The notes under the pieces were generated by a model that saw only the letters and a program-made list of their open reading frames with translations, did not search any database and was not told the DNA's origin. The position numbers and the translations under genes are program-made. Positions 48,348-56,766 of a DNA stretch of 64,000 nucleotides are shown piece by piece. How positions within the stretch are numbered: the stretch's first letter is position 1; every line of letters begins with the position of its first letter. The stretch is from NCBI RefSeq assembly GCF_022234545.1, contig NZ_JAIEUI010000014.1, positions 124,001 through 188,000 on the forward strand. Direction: 5' to 3'. The stretch is from Paenibacillus piscarius. GTDB taxonomy: Bacteria; Bacillota; Bacilli; Paenibacillales; Paenibacillaceae.

Positions 48348-49229
48348 TTATTTGATGGAGCCTACCATGACGCCCTTCTCAAAATACTTCTGGAAGAACG
48401 GATACATGACGATCAGCGGCAGGCTGGAGATCACGATGGACGAATATTTAATCATTTCAGACAGCTTCTTCAGCTCCGCCTGGGCCAGTGCATCGGCGAT
48501 CATGCCCGGCTGTACCTGATTCTGAATCAGGATAGAACGCAGTACCAATTGCAGCGGGAACAGCCTGGAATCCTCCAGATAGATCATGGCGTCGAAGTAG
48601 GAATTCCACTGCCCCACGAAGGCATACAAGGCGAGCACGAAGATGATCGGCTTGGACAGCGGCAGGACGATCTTGAAGAAGATTCCCAGCTCCGAAGCCC
48701 CGTCGATACTCGCCGCCTGGAACAGCTCTTTGGGCAGCCCCTGGAAATAGGTCTTCGCCAGAATAATATTGAACACGCTGACCGCTCCGGGCAGAATGAC
48801 CGCCCACACCGTATTCAGCATCCCCAGATCCTTCACCACCAGATAGGTCGGAATCAGGCCGCCGCCGAAGAACATCGTAATCAGGAAAAAGATCATCACC
48901 GGACGCTTCCCCGCCAGCCCCTCAATGGACAGCGGATACGCCGCGAAGACAGAGAAGAACACCGTAGCCAGCGCGAAGGCGGATGAGTATAGAATAGCGT
49001 TGAAGAAACCGCGGATCATCGCGTCGTTGCTGAGGATTTTGACATAGCCGGTAACCGTCCAGTCCGAGGGCAGAATGGCCAGCCCCTTCGTAATAAGCAC
49101 ATTCGGCGTCAGGAAGGAGGCCAGCACGACATAGATGAGCGGAAACAGGATGGCCAAGATGAACAGACCGAGCAGAATATACGTTATAACCAGCAGGACC
49201 CGGTCCTTGCCGGAATATTGAATCTCCAT
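48348..49229 (-). CDS. Carbohydrate ABC transporter permease (LplC-like)
   Basis: A 293-residue CUT1-type permease with six transmembrane helices. The EAA coupling loop ELFQAASIDGASELGIFFKI lies near residue 190. The start at 49229 has AAGGAGG 5 bases upstream and overlaps the end of the partner permease; a frame to 49265 lacks a site. It ends with the family pattern MYPFFQKYFEKGVMVGSIK. It forms the membrane channel with the upstream permease. Confidence 0.92.
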   Translation of the reverse strand: MEIQYSGKDRVLLVITYILLGLFILAILFPLIYVVLASFLTPNVLITKGLAILPSDWTVTGYVKILSNDAMIRGFFNAILYSSAFALATVFFSVFAAYPLSIEGLAGKRPVMIFFLITMFFGGGLIPTYLVVKDLGMLNTVWAVILPGAVSVFNIILAKTYFQGLPKELFQAASIDGASELGIFFKIVLPLSKPIIFVLALYAFVGQWNSYFDAMIYLEDSRLFPLQLVLRSILIQNQVQPGMIADALAQAELKKLSEMIKYSSIVISSLPLIVMYPFFQKYFEKGVMVGSIK

Positions 49230-49242
49230 ACTTACCTCCTTA

Positions 49243-50196
49243 TTAGTACAGCCCTTCCCCTTCATTCAGCCGCTTGACGACCGTATTGACGAAGACCAGC
49301 AGGATCACATTGATGACGGAGTTGAATAACCCGATGGCGGTGGAATACGCGTAGTCTCCGGCCTGCAGCCCGACCTTGTACACATAGGTTGCAATAATCT
49401 CCGAGGTAGGCGTGTTCAGCGCCGTCTGCATCAGATACGCCTTCTCATATCCGATCGACATGATGCCGCCTGCGGCCAGGATGAACAGCACCGCCATAAC
49501 CGGCTTCAGCGCCGGCAGATCGATATGACGGACCCGCTTCAGCAAGGAAGCCCCGTCCATCGTGGCCGCATCATGAAGCTGAGGGTCCACATTCGCCAGC
49601 GTAGCCACATAGATAATGGAGGACCAGCCAGCCGTCTGCCAGATGCCCGACAGAATGTACACGGACCGGAAGTAGGCAGGATCACTCATGAAGGACACCG
49701 GCTTCCCGGTAAAAGCAGTCACCAAGGCGTTCACCACCCCTGTCGGCGACAGAAAGACAAACAGCATCCCCGTCACGACCACCACCGAGATAAAGTTAGG
49801 CGCATACAGAATCAGCTGGATATTCTTCTTCAGCTTCGCGCTGCGGATCAGATTCAGCATCAGCGCCAGCACAATCGGCACCGGGAAGCCGAGAATCAGC
49901 CCGTAGGCGCTTAATTTAAGCGTGTTCATCAGAATATCGTAGAAATTCGGCGATGAGAGAAACCGCTGGAAATGCTCCAGCCCGACCCAGGCACTGCCCA
50001 TGATGCCCCTGCGCGGGCTGAAATCCTTGAAGGCAATAATCGCGCCGTACATCGGAACGTATTTGAAGATAACGGTAAGCACAACAGCCGGAGCCAAAAA
50101 TAAATACAGAATGTAATGCCGGCGCACATAGCTTAACCACGACGGCTTGGGCCGGGTGAGTGCCGTGCTTCCGGGTGGAACCATCGGATTTGCCAA
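49243..50196 (-). CDS. Carbohydrate ABC transporter permease (LplB-like)
   Basis: A 317-residue partner permease with six transmembrane helices (starting YILYLFLAPAVVLTVIFKYVPMYGA). The coupling loop reads LHDAATMDGASLLKRVRHIDLP near 235. A TTG start at 50196 is preferred because AAGGGGG lies about 7 bases upstream; an ATG four codons later is also possible. It is the first gene of the fructan importer operon and divergent from the LacI gene. An ATPase gene is absent, as usual for this class. Confidence 0.91.
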   Translation of the reverse strand: MANPMVPPGSTALTRPKPSWLSYVRRHYILYLFLAPAVVLTVIFKYVPMYGAIIAFKDFSPRRGIMGSAWVGLEHFQRFLSSPNFYDILMNTLKLSAYGLILGFPVPIVLALMLNLIRSAKLKKNIQLILYAPNFISVVVVTGMLFVFLSPTGVVNALVTAFTGKPVSFMSDPAYFRSVYILSGIWQTAGWSSIIYVATLANVDPQLHDAATMDGASLLKRVRHIDLPALKPVMAVLFILAAGGIMSIGYEKAYLMQTALNTPTSEIIATYVYKVGLQAGDYAYSTAIGLFNSVINVILLVFVNTVVKRLNEGEGLY

Positions 50197-50539
50197 TCTT
50201 CTTCCCCCTTCTCGTAACTTTACATTTGCGCAGAATGAATAGGTTTTCATTTTTACATTTGACCATGTTTTGCATTTACAATTTAGCAGATAAACTTACA
50301 GGAAGTCAATGCATTTTGGGCAAAAAAATGATTGAATTCGTGCATCACACTGTGCAAATGTAACATCATTATAAGAAATCACTTAATATCGCTTGATATC
50401 GCTTGATCAAGATGACAATTTACTCGTTTATGTAAAATTAGTTTGTGCATTTGTAAAATCACGTTGTCAATTTTGGTGAAATGCTATATATTAGGTAACA
50501 GAGATTATAAATATGGGGATACAAAGGTGGAACACAGTG
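50197..50539. promoter_or_regulatory. Divergent control region of the fructan locus
   Basis: This AT-rich 343-base spacer lies between the importer operon and its LacI gene. It contains several related words in both orientations: ACATTTG at about 50222 and 50255, GCATTTAC at 50275, GCAAATGTAA at 50355 and GCATTTGTAAAA at 50445. They could be scattered operator half-sites for the adjacent LacI protein. A repeated GATATCGCTTGAT segment lies at about 50386-50410. No open reading frame is supported here. Confidence 0.4.
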
Positions 50540-51580
50540 ATGAAGAAAGCCAAGGTCACCATTCAAGACATTGCCGATGCACTGGGCATTTCCCGGAATA
50601 CGGCCTCCAAGGCATTGAACGGCGCAGATAGCGTCCCGCCTGAGACCCGGGAGAAGGTGTTCAGCAAGGCGGCGGAGCTTAAATATAAACACTTCTCTTC
50701 TCTTACGGCAGCGGTCAGCGCCTCCGACCCGCAGGGCAACATCGCCCTGCTGACCAGCAACCTGCCCAACAGCTCCCACTTCGGCTCCCAGCTGCTCAGC
50801 GGACTGGAGAAGCGCATCAGCACCGAAGGGTATACGCTGTCCATTTATTTTGTCCGGGAGAACGATATTAACGCTATGACTCTGCCCGGCAATTTCGAGC
50901 CTTCCAGTGTGGACGGCATTATCTGCATCGAGATGTTCAACAAAGAATACAGCGGCCTGATCACCAGCCTCGGCATTCCGGCGATCTTCATTGACTGTGC
51001 AGCAGATATCGTCTACCCCGAGCTGAAGGCGGACCTGCTGCTTATGGAGAATGAGCACAGCGTGTATGCCATGACCCGCAAGCTGATCGGCAGCGGTGTG
51101 GAGAGCTTCGGCTTCGTCGGCGATTACAACCACTGCCGCAGCTTCCATGAGCGGTGGACCGGCTTCAACAGAGCGCTGGCGGACGCTGGCATTCCGCTGA
51201 ATCCCGAATCCTGCATCATCGGGCAGGACAAGGATTACCTGCTGGAGGCAGGCTGGATGGACAGCCAGCTGGAGGCCCTTAGCCACTGGCCCGCAGCCTT
51301 CATCTGCGCCAATGACTTCATCGCCATCAGCTTGATGAAATCGCTTAAGGGCAGAGGGGTCAATGTCCCCGGGCAGATTGCGGTCTGCGGCTTTGATGAC
51401 GCCTCGGAATCCCGGATCATCGAGCCTCATCTTACGACCGTACACATCTACAGCGGCCATATGGGCATTGTCTCCGCAGAGATGCTGCTCTCCCGGATTA
51501 AGGACCCGGCCCGGCCTTATCAGGTGACTCATGTCGCTACCGACGTAATATTCAGAGACTCCACCCCTGTTCCGAACTAA
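50540..51580 (+). CDS. LacI-family regulator of the fructan/sucrose locus
   Basis: A 346-residue repressor. The helix-turn-helix VTIQDIADALGISRNTASKA occupies residues 6-25, followed by the hinge and an effector domain with GVESFGFVGDY, FICANDFIAI and CGFDDASESRIIEPHLTTV. The start at 50540 follows AAAGGTGG by 9 bases; the frame extends to 50513. It is divergent from the importer-GH32 operon and upstream of fructokinase. Sucrose, fructose or a fructoside is the probable inducer. Confidence 0.88.
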   Translation: MKKAKVTIQDIADALGISRNTASKALNGADSVPPETREKVFSKAAELKYKHFSSLTAAVSASDPQGNIALLTSNLPNSSHFGSQLLSGLEKRISTEGYTLSIYFVRENDINAMTLPGNFEPSSVDGIICIEMFNKEYSGLITSLGIPAIFIDCAADIVYPELKADLLLMENEHSVYAMTRKLIGSGVESFGFVGDYNHCRSFHERWTGFNRALADAGIPLNPESCIIGQDKDYLLEAGWMDSQLEALSHWPAAFICANDFIAISLMKSLKGRGVNVPGQIAVCGFDDASESRIIEPHLTTVHIYSGHMGIVSAEMLLSRIKDPARPYQVTHVATDVIFRDSTPVPN

Positions 51581-51602
51581 TCCGACCTGGAGGTACATTC
51601 TT

Positions 51603-52580
51603 GTGAATTCCTATGGTACAGTGCTTTGCGTGGGCGAGCTGCTCATCGATTTCTTTTGCACCGAGGTGGACGTCAGCCTGACCGAAGGCCGGCAGTTTAC
51701 GAAGCAGGCCGGCGGCGCTCCGGCGAACGTAAGCGCCGCGATTGCACGGCTCGGCGGCCGGGCTGCCCTGCTGGGCAAGGTCGGAGCCGATCCCTTCGGC
51801 CATTTCCTGCAGCAGACACTGGAGCAGCAGCAGGTGGATACCTCGATGCTGCTGCTGGATACATCAGCGCCGACCACGCTGGCCTTCGTCTCCCGCGCGT
51901 CAGATGGAGAACGCGATTTCGTGTTCCACCGCGGGGCCGACCGGCTGCTCCGGCTGGAGGAGCTGGACCGCCAGGCCATCCGCAAGACTGCCCTGCTTCA
52001 CTTCGGCTCGGCTACCGCCCTGCTGGCCGATCCCTTCCGCGAGGTCTATTTAACTCTGATGGAGGAAGCAGAGGCTCATGGACAGTTCATCTCCTTCGAC
52101 CCTAACTACCGGGCTGACCTGTGGAGCGGGCGCCAGGAGGAATTCATCGCGTTGTCCAGAGTTGCCATCGGGAGATCTGATCTCGTCAAGGTCAGCGGGG
52201 AAGAGCTGGAGCTGATTACCGGCGAAGCAGACTATGAGATTGCGCTTGATCTGCTGCATGATTGGGGAGCCGGAGCCGTTGCCGTCACACTGGGCAAGGA
52301 CGGCACGCTGATTTCCTCCCCAAGCTTCCGTATGCGGATTCCCAGCATCCCCGTGACATCCGTTGATTCCACCGGGGCCGGGGACGCCTTCAGCGGAGCG
52401 CTGCTCTGGCAGATCAGCCGGCTCCCTAATCCGGCCGGTTTCATCCGCAGCGCAGAGCTGCAGCAGGCCTTCGTCACCTTCGCCAATCAGGTGGGGGCGA
52501 TCGTCTGCACCCGGATCGGGGCGATGGCCGCCCTGCCTACACTGGACGAGGTGCAGGAGTTTGTTCCTGCTGGCAGCTAA
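51603..52580 (+). CDS. PfkB-family carbohydrate kinase (fructokinase)
   Basis: A 325-residue sugar kinase. The N-terminal PfkB signature GGAPANVSAAIARLGG is near residues 38-53, and the second signature DSTGAGDAFSGALLWQ, with the catalytic Asp, is near 258-273. An ATP site GAGAVAVTLGKDGTL lies near 223. The GTG start follows GGAGG by about 10 bases. It is 22 bases after the LacI gene and probably co-transcribed. Phosphorylation of fructose released by GH32 is the natural role. Confidence 0.9.
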   Translation: MNSYGTVLCVGELLIDFFCTEVDVSLTEGRQFTKQAGGAPANVSAAIARLGGRAALLGKVGADPFGHFLQQTLEQQQVDTSMLLLDTSAPTTLAFVSRASDGERDFVFHRGADRLLRLEELDRQAIRKTALLHFGSATALLADPFREVYLTLMEEAEAHGQFISFDPNYRADLWSGRQEEFIALSRVAIGRSDLVKVSGEELELITGEADYEIALDLLHDWGAGAVAVTLGKDGTLISSPSFRMRIPSIPVTSVDSTGAGDAFSGALLWQISRLPNPAGFIRSAELQQAFVTFANQVGAIVCTRIGAMAALPTLDEVQEFVPAGS

Positions 52581-52624
52581 CAACCTATAAGCAACAGATT
52601 CGCTCTCTGAGCACACATCGCTTA

Positions 52625-52671
52625 AGAGCCCCCTGGCTATCTGGCTATCAGATGACCAAGGGGCTCTTTGC
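52625..52671 (+). terminator. Terminator after the fructokinase gene
   Basis: The 13-base arms AAGAGCCCCCTGG/CCAAGGGGCTCTT (one offset) carry an inner ATCTG/CAGAT hairpin and are followed by a short T run. It lies 45 bases past the fructokinase stop. Confidence 0.75.
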
Positions 52672-52731
52672 GTATAGCAAACCAATCTTTCCCTGCTGCT
52701 TAGATCACAGACACCGGAACGCGGCCCGTAA

Positions 52732-52752
52732 TATGATAAGCACAATATCATA
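52732..52752 (+). promoter_or_regulatory. Inverted repeat before the DUF6710-like gene
   Basis: TATGATA (52732-52738) and TATCATA (52746-52752) form 7-base arms around a 7-base spacer, 22 bases before the start codon. It could be an operator or form the 5' end of the mRNA. Confidence 0.35.
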
Positions 52753-52774
52753 CGACTGAAGGAGCAGCAGGTGC

Positions 52775-53473
52775 ATGAATGCGAAATATGAATTTGACCA
52801 TCTCCTGGCATTTGCCAAGGATTTGATCGAGGAGAATCTCGGCTTTTATTATGATGTCAATTACGGCTATTTCCAGCCTGAGACGCATCCGGTCATAGAC
52901 TTCATCCGGCTGATCGGCCGGCGGATTCAGGGCCAGCTCATGCTGATGCCCGTGCTTCGCGGCGAGATTGACCAGATGGAGCGGATTTTCTCGGACAACC
53001 TGTTCTTCGATGAATGGGCCGAGGTGACACTGGACGGGAGGAGCTTCCACTTCCTCATGAAGGAGATCGACAACAGCAGCCGGATCATCAGCCTGGCACG
53101 TGATCTGGTCTTCCCCTCCCCCTGGATTCCCCGCAAGCTGCGCGACAGCCTGATCCGGATCGGCGAGGGCACGCTGAACGGAAGCTGGCGGCAGGATCAG
53201 GGGCATCAAGTCACCCTCTGGCTGCCGCTGGGCATCTCCTTCGTCGAGGGCTCAGGGCATCATTCCATCACGGCGGGGATTGCCAAGGGCGAAGGGGAGC
53301 TCTACCCGACGCGAGTCTATGACATCAGCGCCATCTATGATCATGTCTATACGGACGGCAAATATTATTACCGGACCCATGACCGTTCCATCATCTCCGA
53401 GGTTCATTTCGTAGAATGCGCAGCGATCTTCGAGATCGGCCGGATTATGACAGCGCAGCGGATTATGTTCTGA
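52775..53473 (+). CDS. DUF6710-like protein
   Basis: A 232-residue soluble protein of unknown function. I recognise the segment GSGHHSITAGIAKGEGELYPTRVYDISAIYDHVYTDG (given here as overlapping parts: GSGHHSITAGIAKGEG near 150 and YDISAIYDHVYTDGKYYY near 180) as similar to proteins annotated DUF6710. The paired histidines could bind metal. The N-terminal ~100 residues are helical. It stands alone with its own control region. The family name is from memory. Confidence 0.65.
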   Translation: MNAKYEFDHLLAFAKDLIEENLGFYYDVNYGYFQPETHPVIDFIRLIGRRIQGQLMLMPVLRGEIDQMERIFSDNLFFDEWAEVTLDGRSFHFLMKEIDNSSRIISLARDLVFPSPWIPRKLRDSLIRIGEGTLNGSWRQDQGHQVTLWLPLGISFVEGSGHHSITAGIAKGEGELYPTRVYDISAIYDHVYTDGKYYYRTHDRSIISEVHFVECAAIFEIGRIMTAQRIMF

Positions 53474-53480
53474 AACCCGC

Positions 53481-53692
53481 CTACAGCATCCCCAGCTCAG
53501 CGAAATACCTCCTGCGGCTGGTGAAGTAGAAGGCGGTCTGCATGACCAAGAATATACATGCTATGAGGGACGCCCGGCCAAGCGGTCCGGCAAGCCCATA
53601 GGTGCCGCTGAGCAGCACGAAGAAATAGTACAGCCCAAGCCCCAGACCGGCAGCCGCCATGAACAAAGCGCCGAGGAACATAATGATGAAGA
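53481..53692 (-). pseudogene. C-terminal remnant of an ABC permease (BceB/FtsX-like)
   Basis: About 70 codons remain in one frame: GAKFFIIMFLGALFMAAAG, two hydrophobic helices, and the end SRRRYFAELGML with its stop. This looks like the last part of a Bce-type ABC permease whose upstream part is missing. It is joined directly, in another frame, to the start of a response regulator gene. The family of the permease is inferred from the partner. Confidence 0.6.
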
Positions 53693-53824
53693 ATTTGGCT
53701 CCGTTTGTTCGACAATACGGCTGAAATCCGTCACCGTCTCCACCGCGAAATGATAGGCCAGCAAGTACTCCTGGATGTACTTCTGCAGCTTGAGGTCATC
53801 CTCGATGATCAGTATTTTATCCAT
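53693..53824 (-). pseudogene. N-terminal remnant of a response regulator (BceR-like)
   Basis: The first 44 codons read as a receiver domain, MDKILIIEDDLKLQKYIQEY with DFSRIVEQTEP, then stop matching at about 53693. The phosphoacceptor Asp region is missing. The order regulator-kinase-ATPase-permease is standard for Bce modules, so a single deletion could have removed everything between this start and the permease tail. The ATG lies 2 bases after the LacI stop, with GAGGGGGA as a plausible ribosome site. Confidence 0.75.
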
Positions 53825-53826
53825 CT

Positions 53827-54798
53827 TTACGACGTCCCCCTCGGCACGAGCTGGAATCCCAGCGGTTCCAGCTCCGCCTCTATCCCCTTCAGCCTGCCGA
53901 GAATCAGATGCAGCGCGTTCTGTGCCTGTGCGGCAATCGGATTATTAATTGAGGTGATCCCCAGCGTATGGGCCAGCTCCGTATTATCAAATCCTACAAT
54001 CGCCAGCTCTTCCGGCACCTTCACACGTAACCTGCGGGCTTCGCTCAGCACTCCTGCCGCCACCATATCATTGGCGCAGAGCAGGGCATCAGGCGGCCCG
54101 TCCGGGTGCTGCAGTAGCCTGCGGATCAGGGCCTCGCCATCGCGGATGGAATAGACGCCGGTCCGGGACCAGTCCGGGTTCACCGGCAGAGCGTGCTCGC
54201 GCATGATGTCCTGATACGCCTGCATCCGCCCGGAGGTATTCATGCTGGCCGGGCGGCCGTATGCATTGGCTATCCGTGTATAGCCCCTTGCAATCAGATG
54301 CTCAAGCCCCAGCCTGTACCCGTCATATTGGTTCATGGCCACACTCTGAATCTCCGGCAGCTCCATCCGCTGCCAGGAGACGATCGGCCCATACTTGCTG
54401 AAGGAGCCCAGCAGTGCCTGATCGTTGACGCAGGTGGTGATGGCCAGCGCATCAACTCTTTTGCGCCGCATATCCTCGAACGCCTGCAGCTCCTTGGCCG
54501 GGTCACCCCCGGAGGTATAGACAATCGTCTGGTATCCGTGCCGGCTTGCCGTCTCCACGAAGCTGTTCAGAAATGGCAGCATCACCTCATTGATTCCCTC
54601 CGTCACCATTCCAATCTGCATTGTCTCTCCTCTGGACAGAGAAATGGCATTGCCGTTCGGCACATAATCCAGCTCCTCCATAATTCCCAGAATACGCTCC
54701 CTCGTTGCCTGGCTGACATGGGGGGAATGATTCAACACTCTCGATACCGTAGCCTTGGAGAATCCCGACAGCTTGGCGATTTGATCCAGATTCGACAT
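53827..54798 (-). CDS. LacI-family regulator of the beta-glucoside gene
   Basis: A 323-residue repressor. The helix-turn-helix (LDQIAKLSGFSKATVSRVLN, residues 4-23) is followed by an effector domain with YTSGGDPAKELQ, YGRPASMNTSGRM and VGFDNTELAHTLGITSINNP. The start at 54798 has AAGGAG 7 bases upstream; the frame extends six codons further. It is divergent from a GH1 6-phospho-beta-glucosidase gene, with a perfect palindrome between them. A phosphorylated beta-glucoside or cellobiose is a likely inducer. Confidence 0.88.
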   Translation of the reverse strand: MSNLDQIAKLSGFSKATVSRVLNHSPHVSQATRERILGIMEELDYVPNGNAISLSRGETMQIGMVTEGINEVMLPFLNSFVETASRHGYQTIVYTSGGDPAKELQAFEDMRRKRVDALAITTCVNDQALLGSFSKYGPIVSWQRMELPEIQSVAMNQYDGYRLGLEHLIARGYTRIANAYGRPASMNTSGRMQAYQDIMREHALPVNPDWSRTGVYSIRDGEALIRRLLQHPDGPPDALLCANDMVAAGVLSEARRLRVKVPEELAIVGFDNTELAHTLGITSINNPIAAQAQNALHLILGRLKGIEAELEPLGFQLVPRGTS

Positions 54799-54841
54799 GA
54801 CCCTGCTCCTTATCACCCTGAATATTTACACAACATCGTAG

Positions 54842-54870
54842 TTGACATGTAACGCGTTACAACATTTAGC
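54842..54870 (+). promoter_or_regulatory. GH1 promoter with LacI-type operator
   Basis: TTGACA (54842-54847) is a consensus -35. Directly after it lies the perfect 14-base palindrome TGTAACGCGTTACA (54848-54861), centred on CG. The -10 (TTTAGC at 54865, 17-base spacing) is weak. A repressor on the palindrome would block polymerase. The site lies between the divergent LacI and GH1 genes. Confidence 0.75.
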
Positions 54871-54937
54871 ATGGATATATGGGACATATTAATAGCTTAC
54901 CATATCTGAATCGATAACTAGAAAGGCGGGATTATTA

Positions 54938-56362
54938 ATGAATTCACCATCTGCATCTCCATTTCCGGAGGGCTTCCTGTGGGGCGGCGCGGTAGCGGCC
55001 AACCAGCTGGAAGGCGCGTATAACGAGGACGGCAAGGGCTGGTCCACGCAGGACGTAGCTCCGCAGGGGATCAAAGGCCCGGTTACCGAGGTACCTACCG
55101 AGGATAATCTGAAGCTGGTCGGCATCGACTTTTACCACCGGTATAAGGAGGATATTAAGCTTTTCGCTGAGATGGGCTTCAAGGTCTTCCGCACCTCGAT
55201 CGCCTGGTCCCGCATCTTCCCGAACGGCGACGAGCTGGAGCCTAACGAGCAAGGCCTGCAATTCTACGACAACCTGTTCGATGAGTGTCACAAATACGGC
55301 ATTGAGCCGCTGGTAACCCTCTCCCACTACGAAACTCCGCTGCACCTGTCCAAGCAATATGACGGCTGGGTCAACCGGCAATTAGTCGGCTTCTATGAGC
55401 GGTATGCCAGAACGGTATTCACCCGCTACAAGGATAAAGTAAAATATTGGCTGACCTTCAACGAGATCAACTCCATCCTGCACGAGCCGTTCATGAGCGG
55501 CGGAATCTACACGCCCAAGGAGCGGCTAAGCAAGCAGGATCTGTATCAGGCCATTCATCACGAGCTGGTTGCCAGCGCTACAGCGGTTAAGATCGGTCAT
55601 GAGATTAACCCGCAGGCCCAGATCGGGTGTATGATCCTCAGTATGCCGACCTATCCGCTGACACCGAACCCGGACGATGTGATCGCAGCGATGAAGTCGG
55701 AGCATATGAACTATTTCTTCGGGGATGTTCATGCGAGAGGCGTGTACCCCGGCTATATGAAAAGATACTTCCGAGAGCACGGCATCGAGATCCACATGGA
55801 GCCCGGGGATGCGGACATTCTGAAGCACACCGTAGATTTCATCTCGTTCAGCTACTATGTGAGTATCTGCGAGAGCGGAGACAGCAGCAAGCGCAATCAG
55901 GAAGGCAACCTGTTCAGCGGTGCAGCCAATCCTTACCTCAAGGCCTCCGAATGGGGCTGGCAGATTGATCCGCAGGGTCTGCGCTATGTGCTGAATATGT
56001 TCTATGACCGCTACCAGAAGCCGCTGTTCATTGTAGAGAATGGCCTTGGAGCCAAGGACGAGCTCATTACCGGTGAGGACGGCGTGCCAACGGTTAGCGA
56101 TGATTACCGGATCGCTTACCTGAATGACCATCTGGTGCAGGTTGGCGAGGCACTGGAGGATGGTGTTGAGATTATGGGCTACACCTCATGGGGCTGTATC
56201 GACCTGGTCAGCGCCTCCACCGCCCAGCTCAGTAAGCGCTACGGCTTCATCTATGTAGACCGTAACGACGACGGAACCGGAACGCTGGAGCGCTACCGCA
56301 AGAAGTCGTTCCATTGGTACAAGGATGTTATTGCTACCAACGGACAGAGCCTGAAGCGTTAA
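54938..56362 (+). CDS. Glycoside hydrolase family 1, 6-phospho-beta-glucosidase
   Basis: A 474-residue TIM-barrel enzyme. The opening FPEGFLWGGAVAANQLEGAY, the acid/base TFNEIN (Glu near 175) and the nucleophile IVENGLG (Glu near 370) are clear. The C-terminal loop with SKRYGFIYVD supplies the Ser-Lys-Tyr set that binds the 6-phosphate in BglA/BglH-type enzymes. No signal peptide. No PTS permease is adjacent, so the phosphorylated substrate must come from a transporter elsewhere. AGGCGGG precedes the ATG. A divergent LacI gene and an operator control it. Confidence 0.93.
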   Translation: MNSPSASPFPEGFLWGGAVAANQLEGAYNEDGKGWSTQDVAPQGIKGPVTEVPTEDNLKLVGIDFYHRYKEDIKLFAEMGFKVFRTSIAWSRIFPNGDELEPNEQGLQFYDNLFDECHKYGIEPLVTLSHYETPLHLSKQYDGWVNRQLVGFYERYARTVFTRYKDKVKYWLTFNEINSILHEPFMSGGIYTPKERLSKQDLYQAIHHELVASATAVKIGHEINPQAQIGCMILSMPTYPLTPNPDDVIAAMKSEHMNYFFGDVHARGVYPGYMKRYFREHGIEIHMEPGDADILKHTVDFISFSYYVSICESGDSSKRNQEGNLFSGAANPYLKASEWGWQIDPQGLRYVLNMFYDRYQKPLFIVENGLGAKDELITGEDGVPTVSDDYRIAYLNDHLVQVGEALEDGVEIMGYTSWGCIDLVSASTAQLSKRYGFIYVDRNDDGTGTLERYRKKSFHWYKDVIATNGQSLKR

Positions 56363-56378
56363 TCTATACCTTCTACAA

Positions 56379-56409
56379 ACAGGTAGCCCTTAGCGGCTGC
56401 CTGTTTTTT
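56379..56409 (+). terminator. Terminator after the GH1 gene
   Basis: The 10-bp stem ACAGGTAGCC/GGCTGCCTGT (one G-T pair) is followed by six T, 17 bases past the stop. Confidence 0.9.
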
Positions 56410-56474
56410 CCGTCCCCCATAGATAACTGAAGATATTCATTTCAGATGAATAAGCCTTAACCAAAAAAGCAGGA

Positions 56475-56612
56475 AGGAGCGGAGGGGAAATTTGGAACTG
56501 TAGGAGCGGTAGCGTCCGCCTTTGTATACGGATTTCAACCGCAACCAGCGGCTTGAATCAGGAAATCTGTATACAACAGCGGCCGGAAGTCCAAATGTTC
56601 ACCGCAGTGACG
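56475..56612 (+). repeat. Structured intergenic element, copy 3
   Basis: A plus-oriented copy, 155 bases before the lipoprotein gene. Its main stem is 15 continuous pairs with one G-T: TTGTATACGGATTTC (56522-56536) with GAAATCTGTATACAA (56562-56576). It encloses CCGC/GCGG; the closing pairing is ATTTGG/CCAAAT. The flanks are nearly identical to copy 2. The remaining ~150 bases before the next gene show no feature I can name. Confidence 0.8.
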
Positions 56613-56766
56613 ACTTAATGCTTTTCGTTAAAGTTATTGGCTTTTCATCTCATATTCCACCTCATATGAACATCTTCCAGTTATCCCCCTTTACCATTTT
56701 GCAACTAATTCCCCAAAAGGTTAGGATATACTTGCCACAGACGAATTATTAAGGAGAGTTATTCTG

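Noticed and set aside
50459..51598. 379-codon minus-strand frame over the LacI gene
   Set aside because: Antisense shadow of a full LacI repressor with helix-turn-helix and effector domain.
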